Shown: positions 47,024 to 59,268 of the stretch, piece by piece
How positions within the stretch are numbered: the stretch's first letter is position 1
Layout of the letters: each line of letters opens with the position of its first letter
NCBI GenBank assembly: GCA_963750535.1
Contig: CAVVRF010000038.1
Location: 95,118 to 159,117 of the forward strand
Direction: 5' to 3'
From: JAKFWF01 sp963750535
GTDB lineage: Bacteria > Pseudomonadota > Alphaproteobacteria > Rhizobiales > Hyphomicrobiaceae
DNA length: 64,000 nt
Program-made: the position numbers and the translations under genes
Notes under the pieces: generated by a model
What the model was told of the DNA's origin: nothing
Databases searched by the model: none
What the model saw: only the letters and a program-made list of their open reading frames with translations

Positions 47024-48880
47024 CAGCGGCCTCCCATCGAGGCCGGCAGGCGGTGGCGCCGGCCACCGAACAGCAAGCGGCGCAGGATCAATAGCAGAAT
47101 GATCGCGGCAACAAGCACCACCCCGATCGCCTCGGGATGCTTCTCCCACAGCAGCAGCGGACTGATCCGGCGGTTCCATGCCAGCTCGAAATCCCCGGCG
47201 ATCGAGCCCGCATCGAGCGTCGAGGTCGAGCGCAGCATCATGGTCACCGCCGCCTGCTGGTCGCGGCTGGCCAGGATGGCGTTGCGCACCCGCTCCGAGC
47301 CTATTGCCTGCATCTTCGATGGGTTCTGCGCCACCGCGCGCAGGACGCGCTGGCCGGCCGGGCGCTCGAGGCCGGTCAGGTAGCCCGCCAGCGTCTCGAG
47401 CTCGGGCTCGGTGAGGCCGCGGCCCAGGCTCTTGAGCTCACCGTCATCGAGGTCGAACAGCACGTCGCGGGCGCTGCGCTTGATGCCGGCGATGCGGGTG
47501 ATCGCAAGGCGATCGCCGAGGCCGAGCAGCCGCGTCAGTCCGGCCTTGCTGAAATCCTCAGGCTTGGCGCGCCGGTGGATGTCATGCTCGACGACCTTCG
47601 GAAGCGCGTCGCCGGCGACCGCCGACCACTGCAGCGCGGTCTCGAGCGACCGGCTTTCGCGGGCGATATCGAGCGCGACCGGCGGCAGCGTGGTGACGGC
47701 CTGGTGCAGCGTGCCGTCGCCCAGGCGCTTGATGACGCCGGCTTCGCCCTCGCCGGCGAGCACGAGCCCCACCACCTCGTCGACGCGCGGCAGGCTGTCC
47801 GGCTTCTGGGCGTCGAGAAAGGCACGAAACGCATCGTGGCGGTCGGCGAGGTCGAGCACCTTGACATGGGCGCGGCGGAATTCATGCCAGATCTCGACGA
47901 CGCGCTCGGCGGTCTTGGCGGCGATCTCCCTGGTGTGCTCGCTGATCTGCTCCTGGATCGACCTGGCGAGCTCGGCGCGGACCTTGTCCTTGGTCTCGGC
48001 CGACTTCATCTCGGTGGCGATGATCGGCAACACGCCGTAGCGGAAGTCCCAGATGTCCTTGGCGATGAGCACGACGCCGACGCCGCCGGCGACCACCGCC
48101 ACGAGCCGGCTCAGCAGCGCGCCGACGATGCGCTGGCCGATCCGGCCCGCCATGTTCGACAACTGGCGGCGGACCAGCAGCACGACGGCGCCAGCGATGC
48201 CCTCGCTGCCCTCGGCCAGCACCGATGCGGTGGAGACAGCGGCGCCGCCCTTGCCGGGCTCGATCTGGAACTCCTTGCCGGCATTGTGCGCGACCACGCC
48301 GGCAACGGTGCGGCCGTAACGCTGGCCGAGAAAGGCGGTCATGCACTGCAGCGCCGGCTCGCCGGCATCGCTGGTGCCGAGCTCGACCACCTTGCCGATC
48401 TCCAGGCCGACCCCGTTGGCAAGGCTCTCGATTGCGGCCTTGATCTGATCCGATTTGTAGACGCGCTCCGCCACGGCGGTTGCGAGCTCGGCCGCCTTGT
48501 CCTTGTTGGCAAGCGACTGCAGCAGGCTCGCCCAGCTCGTCTCCTCCTTGACCTCGGCCATCGCCTGGTCGATGCGTTTGTCGAGCACCTCGTCGAGGTT
48601 GTTGCGGCGCCATTCGTTGGCGACCATCGATTTGTAGTCCACGGTGGCAAGCCCGCGAGCCAACGACTTCGCTATCAAAGTCTCGATCGCGCTCTTGAAG
48701 CTCGCCTCGTCGCGGGTCTGGCAGGCCTCGTAATCCGCCCGGGTTATGCCGGAGCCGTTCGTGGTCGCGCCGGCCGGCGACGCGCGCAAACGCCGGCAGC
48801 ACTTGCGACACCACCAAGGCAGCGCTCGTCAGCGAGGCGATGCCGACGCGCACGCCGGGCCAAACCAGCGACTTCCCCAC
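47023..48880 (-). CDS. unrecognised exported/membrane protein of about 618 residues (one frame break near the N-terminus)
   Basis: I do not recognise this protein. A GTG at 48880, with GGGGA upstream, begins a signal-like segment (GKSLVWPGVRVGIASLTSAA LVVSQVLPAFARV). The frame then shifts near 48771; the continuing frame runs from GITRADYEACQTRDEAS to a stop at 47025. A central hydrophobic region at about 225-260 (LVAVVAGGVGVVLIAKDIW) and a C-terminal membrane anchor (AIGVVLVAAIILLLILRRLL) followed by a basic tail are visible. The middle is helical, charged, and includes repeated short Glu/Lys-rich helices. Length is 3n+1. It is coupled to the YbjQ-like gene. Confidence 0.6.
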
Positions 48881-49006
48881 TCGCAGTCCCCTATGCAACC
48901 GACCATCGAACGATCTGCTCGTACCGACACTTACTATAGCCGGGTGATTGCGGACTAACAGAGGCGCGCCCGCGCGCCAACGGTTCAAACTTCATAGGCG
49001 GCCGCG

Positions 49007-49687
49007 CTACCTCAAGCCGAAGCCGACCGTCATCATGGCCTTCGAGAGCTGATCGGCCCCGAAGCTGCGAGGTCGCTCCGGCGAGGTGTGGCGGTCCTTG
49101 ACCAGCGTCCCGATATTGCTCTTGTCGAGCATCACGAAGCCGGCATCGTTACGGATCTCGACGGCGCCGGCGAGCAGGAGGATGCCTTTGCCGCCATCGA
49201 TCGGGCCGCGCCACAGGTCCATTCCTTGCGCCACGATAATCGCCTCGGGCGTGCGCAACTCCACCCTCTTGTCAGGCGCCTTGTGTGGTTTCGATGCGAT
49301 CAACCGGATGGCGCCCTGCTCGAGGTCGAGCAGCAGTGCGCCGGCGGTTCTCCCATGCTCCGGCCGCCAGTCGACGATCGTGACGATGGCGAGCTCGCCG
49401 AGCACCAGGCGGCTGCCGTCCTTGAACGAGACCGCGACGCGGGAATCCCGCTGCGTCAACAGCCGGTCGTGACGCAGCAGGCGCAATCCCGGCACGACCG
49501 GTTCGACCCCATTGCCCGCACGTTCGAGCCGGACTTCGCCTTGAACCAGCTCCACCTCGGCGACCTGGTGGGGCTCGGCGGCCCGCCCTGGCGACGGTGT
49601 CGCTCCTGCGAGACATACCGTCACTGCCAAGGAGCGCGCCAGCGAGCCGGCGAGCAGGGTTTGGCGGGACAATTGCGTAGTGATCAT
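49007..49687 (-). CDS. exported FecR-domain-like protein
   Basis: The 226-residue protein has an N-terminal signal peptide (up to about GRAAEP). A beta-rich domain follows, resembling the FecR/iron-dicitrate regulator periplasmic fold: VELVQGEVRLERAGNGVEPV, LRHDRLLTQRDSRVAVSFKD GSRLVLGELAIVTI, and GAIRLIASKPHKAPDKRVEL RTPEAII. There is no anti-sigma N-terminal domain and no sigma factor gene beside it, so it is not a classical FecR. It lies 126 bases upstream of the 618-residue protein on the same strand, so they may form one transcription unit. Confidence 0.65.
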   Translation of the reverse strand: MITTQLSRQTLLAGSLARSLAVTVCLAGATPSPGRAAEPHQVAEVELVQGEVRLERAGNGVEPVVPGLRLLRHDRLLTQRDSRVAVSFKDGSRLVLGELAIVTIVDWRPEHGRTAGALLLDLEQGAIRLIASKPHKAPDKRVELRTPEAIIVAQGMDLWRGPIDGGKGILLLAGAVEIRNDAGFVMLDKSNIGTLVKDRHTSPERPRSFGADQLSKAMMTVGFGLR

Positions 49688-49762
49688 GAAAAAAAGGCTC
49701 CCGTAGAGCGGTTCGCCGGCATGCCGCCGGCCGAATCGGGTTGCGAGAACGCCACATATTCG

Positions 49763-49792
49763 TTGATCTCAGCCAACTTGGCCGGATATATG
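49763..49792 (+). promoter_or_regulatory. possible sigma-70 promoter for tRNA-Leu
   Basis: TTGATC at 49763-49768 and TATATG at 49787-49792 are separated by 18 bases, about 65 bases before the tRNA. It is the best visible candidate in the spacer upstream of the tRNA. Confidence 0.35.
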
Positions 49793-49856
49793 TCGCCCCG
49801 AACCAATCTGCGAAAGGCGGTTCAACTTCGGCGGCTGCCGGTTGGTAGCGGCCCTG

Positions 49857-49941
49857 GCGGGCGTGGCGGAACTGGTAGACGCACTGGATTTAGGTTCCAG
49901 CGACGCAAGTCGTGGGGGTTCAAATCCCTTCGCCCGCACCA
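49857..49941 (+). tRNA. trnL: tRNA-Leu (anticodon TAG)
   Basis: An 85-base class II tRNA. The acceptor stem is GCGGGCG / CGCCCGC, the anticodon stem is CTGGA/TCCAG with loop TTTAGGT (anticodon TAG), a variable arm (CGACGCAAGTCG) follows, and the T-arm contains GGTTCAAATCC. The 3' ACCA is encoded. It lies about 100 bases before tig. Confidence 0.96.
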
Positions 49942-50038
49942 CAAGGCCTTGCGCAGTGGGATTGGCTAGATAGTTGCAGCGCGGCGCGACGTGCCGGGCG
50001 CATATGCGCGAAACATTCGAACACAGGTCTCCACAATC

Positions 50039-51391
50039 ATGCAGGTCGATGTAACGAAGTCCGACGGATTGAAGCGCCAGCTTAAGGTGGTGGTGCCCGC
50101 GGCAGATCTCAACCAGCGCTTTTCGGCGCGCATCGACGAGGTCAAGGATCAGGTCCAGATCAAGGGGTTCCGCAAGGGCAAGGTGCCGGTCAGCCATATC
50201 AAGAAGGTGTACGGCCGCTCGTTGATGGTCGAAGTCATGCAGGCCGCGGTCGAGGAAACCAGCCGCAAGGCGATGGTCGATCGCAACGAGCGCCCGGCGC
50301 TGCAGCCGAAGATCGATCTGCCGGAGGACACCGCCGAGATCGAGAAGGTGATCGACGGCAAGGCCGACCTCGCCTACGGCATGACTTTCGAGGTGCTGCC
50401 GAAGTTCACGGTCGCCGATTTCTCCAAGCTGACGCTCGAGCGCATGGTCGCCGATGTCGAGGAGAGCGCGGTCGACAAGGCGATCGGCGATCTCGTCGAT
50501 CGGGCCACCACCTACGACGTGGAGGCTGATCGCGCCGCCGGCGACGGCGACCGCATCACCATGAATTTCATTGGCAAAATCGACGGCGAGGCATTCGAGG
50601 GTGGCACCGCCGACGGCGTGAACCTGGTTTTCGGCCAGGGCGGCTTCATTCCGGGCTTCGAGGAGGGCCTGAAGGGCGTCAAGGCGGGTGACGAACGCAC
50701 CATCAATGCGACCTTCCCGGAAGACTACGGCGCCAAGCATCTGGCCGGCAAGGCAGCGGCCTTCGAGGTCAAGGTCACCGAGGTGGCGGCGCCCAGGAAG
50801 CCGGCCGCCGACGACGAGTTTGCCAAGACGCTCGGCGCTACCGACATGGCCAAGTTGCGGGAGATGGTGAAGGCGCAGATCCAGTCGGAGCATGATCGGG
50901 TCACCCGCGCACGGCTCAAGCGCCAGCTGCTCGACCAGCTTGAGCTGGCACACGATTTTGATCTGCCGCCGTCGCTCGTCGATGGCGAGTTCGAGAGCGT
51001 GTGGAATGAGGTCACCGCCGGCATGAAGCAGCAGGGCAAGACGTTCGAGGACCAAGGCAAGACCGAGGAGCAGGCGCGGGACGAGTACCGCAAGATCGCG
51101 GAGCGGCGCGTCCGCCTGGGTCTCGTCATCGGCGAGGTCGGCGAGGCGAACAAGATCCAGGTCACCCAGGACGAGATGCGGGCCGCCCTCATGGAGCAGG
51201 CGCGCCGATTCCCGGGACAGGAGAAATTCGTCTACGAATACTACGAGAAGACGCCGGGCGCGGTGGCGCAGCTGCGGGCGCCGATCTTCGAGGACAAGGT
51301 GATCGACCATATTGTTGCCCAGACCAAGCCGACCGAGCGCAAGGTCAGCCGGGACGAGCTGTTCAAGCCGCTCGCCGACGAGACCGAGTAG
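50039..51391 (+). CDS. tig: trigger factor (ribosome-associated chaperone and peptidyl-prolyl isomerase)
   Basis: The 450-residue protein has the ribosome-binding N-domain with the signature KGFRKGKVP at about residues 42-50, a FKBP-type isomerase domain (DGDRITMNFIGKIDGEAFEG; FGQGGFIPGFEEGLKGVKAG), and the alpha-helical C-terminal arms (EYRKIAERRVRLGLVIGEVG). It binds L23 at the tunnel exit and shields nascent chains. ATG 50039 gives the normal MQVDVTK start. It leads the cluster tig-clpP-clpX-lon-hup, conserved among alphaproteobacteria. Confidence 0.97.
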   Translation: MQVDVTKSDGLKRQLKVVVPAADLNQRFSARIDEVKDQVQIKGFRKGKVPVSHIKKVYGRSLMVEVMQAAVEETSRKAMVDRNERPALQPKIDLPEDTAEIEKVIDGKADLAYGMTFEVLPKFTVADFSKLTLERMVADVEESAVDKAIGDLVDRATTYDVEADRAAGDGDRITMNFIGKIDGEAFEGGTADGVNLVFGQGGFIPGFEEGLKGVKAGDERTINATFPEDYGAKHLAGKAAAFEVKVTEVAAPRKPAADDEFAKTLGATDMAKLREMVKAQIQSEHDRVTRARLKRQLLDQLELAHDFDLPPSLVDGEFESVWNEVTAGMKQQGKTFEDQGKTEEQARDEYRKIAERRVRLGLVIGEVGEANKIQVTQDEMRAALMEQARRFPGQEKFVYEYYEKTPGAVAQLRAPIFEDKVIDHIVAQTKPTERKVSRDELFKPLADETE

Positions 51392-51445
51392 GGACGGTAT
51401 TCGTTCGCCGCCCGCGGCTATGCTCAACATAGCGCGGGCCGGCCC

Positions 51446-51478
51446 CTTGAATTGTCGCGCCGCGCGGCGGACATATGC
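51446..51478 (+). promoter_or_regulatory. candidate heat-shock (RpoH) promoter of clpP
   Basis: CTTGAA at 51446-51451, 19 bases, then ACATATGC at 51471-51478. The same arrangement occurs before clpX and lon. The CTTGAA -35 is the classic RpoH hexamer, and the -10 is close to the CYATAT form seen in alphaproteobacteria. Confidence 0.65.
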
Positions 51479-51585
51479 GGTTGTCGATTCCGCTGGCGGC
51501 GGGCCCACGGCTTGGCCGAGCCGGGTGGCCGCCGGGCGCTAGCGACAAACGCGCGCGCCAACACCGCCAACAGGAGCAAGTTTCC

Positions 51586-52227
51586 ATGCGTCTTTCGTCT
51601 TCAGATATCAGCGCCTCGTTCTGGCCCGCCGTAATCGATCCGTCCGACCGGACCGGCCGGGCCTATGACCTGCCGTCGCGACTGCTGCAGGAGCGGATCA
51701 TTTTCGCTATCGGCCCGGTCGAGGACCAGATGGCATCATCCATTTGCATGCAGTTGCTGTTCCTCGAATCTCTCAATCCGAAGAAAGAGATTTCGATGTA
51801 CATCAATTCGCCGGGCGGCGTGGTCACGGCCGGCATGGCGATCTACGACACCATGCAGTTCATCCGTTGCCCGATCGCGACCCTATGCTTCGGCCAGGCC
51901 GCGTCGATGGGCTCATTGTTGCTGACGGCCGGCTCCAAGGGCATGCGCTATGCGCTCCCCAACGCGCGGATCATGGTGCATCAGCCTTCCGGCGGGTTCT
52001 CCGGGCAAGCGTCCGACATCGAGCGCCATGCGGAAGATATCGTCAAGATGAAGCGGCGGCTCAATGAAGTATATGTGAGCCACACGGGCAAGGACTACGA
52101 GACGATCGAGCGGACGCTCGATCGTGATTACTTCATGACCGCGGATCAAGCAAAGGACTTTGGCCTGATCGACAAGGTATTGAGCAAGCGCGATGATTTT
52201 GAAACTGCTGTCGATACAAAGTCGTGA
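51586..52227 (+). CDS. clpP: ATP-dependent Clp protease proteolytic subunit ClpP
   Basis: The 213-residue protein has the catalytic triad Ser107 (GQAASMG), His132 (MVHQPSGG) and Asp181 (RDYFMTA), plus MYINSPGGVVTAGMAIYDTM. It forms the double-heptamer chamber fed by ClpX or ClpA. The N-terminus (DISASFWPAVIDPSDRTGRA) departs from the usual VPMVVEQ-type sequence, so its mature end may differ. ATG 51586 follows CAGGAGCAAG; in-frame upstream sequence is not conserved. clpX lies 352 bases downstream. Confidence 0.95.
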   Translation: MRLSSSDISASFWPAVIDPSDRTGRAYDLPSRLLQERIIFAIGPVEDQMASSICMQLLFLESLNPKKEISMYINSPGGVVTAGMAIYDTMQFIRCPIATLCFGQAASMGSLLLTAGSKGMRYALPNARIMVHQPSGGFSGQASDIERHAEDIVKMKRRLNEVYVSHTGKDYETIERTLDRDYFMTADQAKDFGLIDKVLSKRDDFETAVDTKS

Positions 52228-52579
52228 TGGCCGGACCGGACGACATCAGTTCCACTGCAGCGATCCAGGCAAGACGCGAGTATATCTGTCGATTGCGCGC
52301 GGAGATTGTGGTGTGCGGGCTGTTGCTGGCATGACGGATGCAATGGTCAATACATCTCGATGAGCGTGGCAATCGTCACAGTCATGTCTAAATCGCTACT
52401 TCCTTAACGAGTCTCTCGGTAGGAAGCTGTTAATCCAATCTTGATCACAGCGGCTCTAGCGTGCTCAGATTGGGGTATTGGAGTCCGTGGCTGGCGTGCG
52501 CACATATCAGGCCGAACCGTGTACGCGGCAGGGCATGTCCGGTCTGCCCGCTGCGTCCGCCCGAGGGTGAGAGAACAGA
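52228..52579. other. clpP-clpX spacer
   Basis: No gene is recognised in these 352 bases. The useful content is the candidate heat-shock promoter at 52477-52508, about 70 bases before clpX, so clpX can be transcribed separately from clpP. Confidence 0.6.
52477..52508 (+). promoter_or_regulatory. candidate heat-shock (RpoH) promoter of clpX
   Basis: ATTGGA at 52477-52482, 19 bases, then ACATATC at 52502-52508. The -35 differs from CTTGGA of lon by one base, and spacing and -10 are identical to the clpP and lon elements. Confidence 0.55.
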
Positions 52580-53833
<1,254 letters not shown>

Positions 53834-54204
53834 GGCATTGCGGGCACGGCGCGCACAGGGCGGCCGTGCAATACTGGCCGAAGATCCGGCGCGTGTGACG
53901 TCGTGCCATACGACTGCAGCGGGGGCTGAGACTTGGATTGGCTGTCGGGTCTCCCCACATATGCAAGGGAAGGCGAAATCGATTTTTCGCAGGCTAGGCG
54001 GATAACGTGGCGCTCCGCCGGTCGAGTACGAAGAGCTGTCTCGATGCTCGAGCCATCACCGTTGTTCTCGCAAGGACGCAAGTGACACCGCCGTCGATAT
54101 GCTCGGGGTGCGCCGCGGGCTTGAGAAAATGGTGGTTCGGTTCAACAATGCGCTAGGCTCCGCCTTTAGTGGCGGAACTGCCCGCAAGGAACACGAGAGA
54201 ACCC
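53834..54204. other. clpX-lon spacer
   Basis: No gene is recognised in these 371 bases. A candidate heat-shock promoter lies at 53932-53964, about 240 bases before lon, implying a long leader on that transcript. Confidence 0.6.
53932..53964 (+). promoter_or_regulatory. candidate heat-shock (RpoH) promoter of lon
   Basis: CTTGGA at 53932-53937, 19 bases, then ACATATGC at 53957-53964. It shares its -10 octamer and exact spacing with the clpP element. CCCC just before ACAT (CCCCACAT) also resembles the E. coli RpoH -10, which strengthens the call. Confidence 0.65.
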
Positions 54205-56628
<2,424 letters not shown>

Positions 56629-56651
56629 GCGATCGCGCCTCGACAAGGATC

Positions 56652-56690
56652 GCCCCCCGGACCACGGTCCGGGGGGCTTTGCTTTTTTTG
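56652..56690 (+). terminator. intrinsic terminator after lon
   Basis: GCCCCCCGGACC (56652-56663) and GGTCCGGGGGGC (56666-56677) form a perfect 12-bp stem, followed by TTTGCTTTTTTT. It is 24 bases after the lon stop and isolates hup from lon transcription. Confidence 0.92.
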
Positions 56691-56754
56691 GCGAAATCCG
56701 ACCTCGATTCGTGTTTTTTCCCGTATTTTCGGGCATTTTTGGCCGCTTTTCCCC

Positions 56755-56783
56755 TTGACGAAGTGGGAGCGAACGCGTTGTTT
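56755..56783 (+). promoter_or_regulatory. possible sigma-70 promoter of hup
   Basis: TTGACG at 56755-56760, 17 bases, then TTGTTT at 56778-56783. The -35 is good and the -10 weak. The AT-rich tract just upstream (several T-runs at 56680-56750) could serve as an UP element. Confidence 0.4.
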
Positions 56784-56907
56784 GCGGGCTCTGCTGCATG
56801 TCCCGCAGTGGGATTGTCTAGCCCGGTCTAACCCACGCGGGTCGCTTGGAAGACCGGCAGCAAGTCTTGCAATCTCAATCATCGAAATCACAACAAGGAT
56901 GAAGAAA

Positions 56908-57186
56908 ATGAGCAAGAAAGACGCGATCGACGCCGTGGCCGAGCACGCCGAGATCACCAAGGAGAAGGCCGGCGTCGCGCTCGATGCCCTGATCACCTAT
57001 ATCGAGAAGACGCTGAAGAAGGGCGACGAGGTGTCCCTGCCGCCGCTCGGCAAGTTCAAGATCACGAAGCGCAAGGCGCGCACCGGCCGCAACCCGTCGA
57101 CCGGCGAGGAAATCAAGATCCCGGCTTCGGTGGTGCCGAAGTTCCAGCCGTCGAAGACGCTGAAGGATGTGGTCAACAAGCGTTGA
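56908..57186 (+). CDS. hupB: DNA-binding protein HU (beta-type)
   Basis: The 92-residue protein is a normal HU: KDAIDAVAEHAEITKEKAGV helix pair, VSLPPLGKFKITKRKARTGR NPSTGEE with the DNA-binding beta-arm and its intercalating proline region, and VPKFQPSKTLKDVVNKR. It compacts and bends DNA. ATG 56908 is preferred over 56899 because AAGGA lies 8 bases before it. Its position after lon is conserved. A strong terminator follows. Confidence 0.96.
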   Translation: MSKKDAIDAVAEHAEITKEKAGVALDALITYIEKTLKKGDEVSLPPLGKFKITKRKARTGRNPSTGEEIKIPASVVPKFQPSKTLKDVVNKR

Positions 57187-57235
57187 TTGCACAGGCGGCT
57201 GCCGATCCGAGCAGCCGACCCGCGTTGTTCACAGC

Positions 57236-57267
57236 GACGGCGCCCTTGCAGGGCGCCGTCCTTTTTT
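57236..57267 (+). terminator. intrinsic terminator after hup
   Basis: GACGGCGCCCT (57236-57246) and AGGGCGCCGTC (57250-57260) form a perfect 11-bp stem with a 3-base nominal loop, followed by CTTTTTTG. It lies 50 bases after the hup stop. Confidence 0.93.
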
Positions 57268-57395
57268 GATCGCGGGCCCTCCCGCAACGTAGCTCGTGCA
57301 ACCTGGGCATAACGCCGAGGTGCGTCGGTGCCGCCCTGCTGCCGCATAGCGAATCGTCCTAAGCCGTAGTTGGGCGAACTCAGGGGGAGGCTGCC

Positions 57396-59243
57396 ATGGC
57401 GGCGGTGCGGAAAGCGGCGAGCGCGACCGCGGCCGAGCAGAACGAGGGGGCCGCCGGGCCCTTCCTGGGTGTAACGCGGTCGGCGAAGGGCATGATGTGG
57501 CGCGAGCGGCTTGCCGCTGCCGACCACAAGAAGGCCGAGGCGATCAGCCAGAAGCATGGCCTTGCCGATCTGATCGGCCGCATGCTGGCCGCGCGTGGCG
57601 TCGGCGTCGATGCGGTGCCGAATTTCCTCGACCCGACGATCAGGGCATTGATGCCCGATCCCGATACCCTGCGCGACATGACAGTCGCCGCGATCCGTCT
57701 TGCGGACGCCGTCGAGCGGCGCGAGCGCATAGCGGTGTTCGGGGATTATGACGTCGACGGCGCGTCGTCGTCCGCGCTGATGCAGCGCTTCCTCGATCAT
57801 CACGGTGTGCCGAGCCGCATCTACATCCCCGACCGGATCTTCGAAGGATATGGCCCCAACGCGGCTGCCATCGAGCTCCTGGTCAAGGAAGGCGCAAGCC
57901 TGATCGTGACTGTCGATTGCGGCACCACCAGTTTCGAGCCGCTCGCCGCCGCCGCGAGGCTCGCCACCGAAGTGCTCGTCATCGACCATCACCAGGCCGA
58001 CGCCGAGCTGCCGAAGGTCAAGGCGGTCGTCAATCCGAACCGCCAGGATGATCTTTCCGGCCTCGGACATCTGTGCGCGGCAGGCGTGGTGTTCCTGCTG
58101 CTCGTCGCCACCGCCCGCGAGTTGCGGCGCCGCGGCGCCTATGGCGGCAAGCTCGCCGAGCCGAGCCTGCTCGAGTTGCTCGACATCGTGGCGCTCGCCA
58201 CCGTCGCCGACGTCGTGCCGCTGCTCGGCCTCAACCGCGCGTTCGTCACCAAGGGGCTTGCGGTGATGCACCAGCGGCGCAACATCGGATTGCGTGCACT
58301 GTTCGACGTGGCCGGGCTGCATGCCGCGCCGACGCCCTATGCGCTGGGCTTCGTGCTCGGGCCGCGCATAAACGCCGGCGGACGGATCGGCGATGCGGCG
58401 CTCGGCGCGCGGCTGCTGGCCACCGAGGACGAGACCGAGGCAACGAAGATCGCGGCGTTGCTCGACAAGCTCAACCGCGAGCGCAAGGCGCTCGAGACGG
58501 AAATGCTCGAGCAGGCGATCGGCGAGGCCGACCGGCGCATCGACGAGATGCCAGACCTGCCGCTGCTGATCACCGGTTCCGAGGCATGGCACAAGGGTGT
58601 CGTCGGCCTGGTCGCGAGCCGGCTGGTCGAGCGCTTCCGCAGACCCGCCTGCGCGATCGCCTGGGACAAGGGCGGCGAGGGCACCGGGTCGCTGCGCTCG
58701 GTCGCCGGCGTCGATATTGGTGGTGCCGTGCGCGCCGCGGTGGCGGAAGGTCTCCTCGTCAAGGGCGGCGGGCATGCGATGGCTGCCGGTCTCACCGTGC
58801 GGCAGGACAAGCTCGCCGCGCTCGAGGCCTTCCTGGCCGAGCGGCTGCACTCGTCGGCGGCGCAGGCACGCGGGTTGGCCGGCCTGGACATCGACGCCGC
58901 ATTGACCCCCGGCGGCGTCAACGACGGCCTGATCGACATGATCGAGCGGGTCGGACCCTACGGCCAGGGCAATCCGGCACCGCGCTTCGCCTTCCCGGCC
59001 CATCGCGTGAGGTTCGCCAAGGTCGTCGGCGAGGCGCATATCCGCTGTGTGCTGGAGGCGGGCGACGGCTCGCGGCTCGATGCGGTAGCCTTCCGCGCCA
59101 ACGGGCAGCCTCTCGGTGACCTGCTGACGGCATCGGGCGGCATGCCGTTGCATGTGGCCGGTACCCTGAAACGTGACACCTGGGGCGGTCGCACGAAAAT
59201 CGAGCTGACGATCGAGGACGCAGCCGACCCACGCCGGCAGTAG
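57396..59243 (+). CDS. recJ: single-stranded-DNA-specific exonuclease RecJ
   Basis: The 615-residue protein has the DHH phosphoesterase motifs: AVFGDYDVDGASSSALMQ (motif I), VTVDCGTTS (motif II), VIDHHQA (motif III, DHH), and the DHHA1 region with GSLRSVAGVDIGGAV and KGGGHAMAAGLTV. A C-terminal OB-type domain follows. RecJ degrades single-stranded DNA 5' to 3' in RecF-pathway recombination and mismatch repair. A start at 57396 gives a slightly long N-terminus; MMWRERL at about 57493 is an alternative. Confidence 0.94.
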   Translation: MAAVRKAASATAAEQNEGAAGPFLGVTRSAKGMMWRERLAAADHKKAEAISQKHGLADLIGRMLAARGVGVDAVPNFLDPTIRALMPDPDTLRDMTVAAIRLADAVERRERIAVFGDYDVDGASSSALMQRFLDHHGVPSRIYIPDRIFEGYGPNAAAIELLVKEGASLIVTVDCGTTSFEPLAAAARLATEVLVIDHHQADAELPKVKAVVNPNRQDDLSGLGHLCAAGVVFLLLVATARELRRRGAYGGKLAEPSLLELLDIVALATVADVVPLLGLNRAFVTKGLAVMHQRRNIGLRALFDVAGLHAAPTPYALGFVLGPRINAGGRIGDAALGARLLATEDETEATKIAALLDKLNRERKALETEMLEQAIGEADRRIDEMPDLPLLITGSEAWHKGVVGLVASRLVERFRRPACAIAWDKGGEGTGSLRSVAGVDIGGAVRAAVAEGLLVKGGGHAMAAGLTVRQDKLAALEAFLAERLHSSAAQARGLAGLDIDAALTPGGVNDGLIDMIERVGPYGQGNPAPRFAFPAHRVRFAKVVGEAHIRCVLEAGDGSRLDAVAFRANGQPLGDLLTASGGMPLHVAGTLKRDTWGGRTKIELTIEDAADPRRQ

Positions 59244-59268
59244 CTCCTCGCGATCGGGGAGGATGCCG

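Noticed and set aside
49857..49941. tRNA-Leu as integration site of a genomic island
   Set aside because: No integrase gene and no direct repeat of the tRNA 3' end were seen on either side; the flanking trio lies on the 5' side of the tRNA.
49970..50010. A fourth RpoH-type element before tig (GTTGCA ... GCATATGC)
   Set aside because: The spacing is 21 rather than 19 and the -35 lacks TTGRA, so it does not fit the pattern shared by clpP, clpX and lon.
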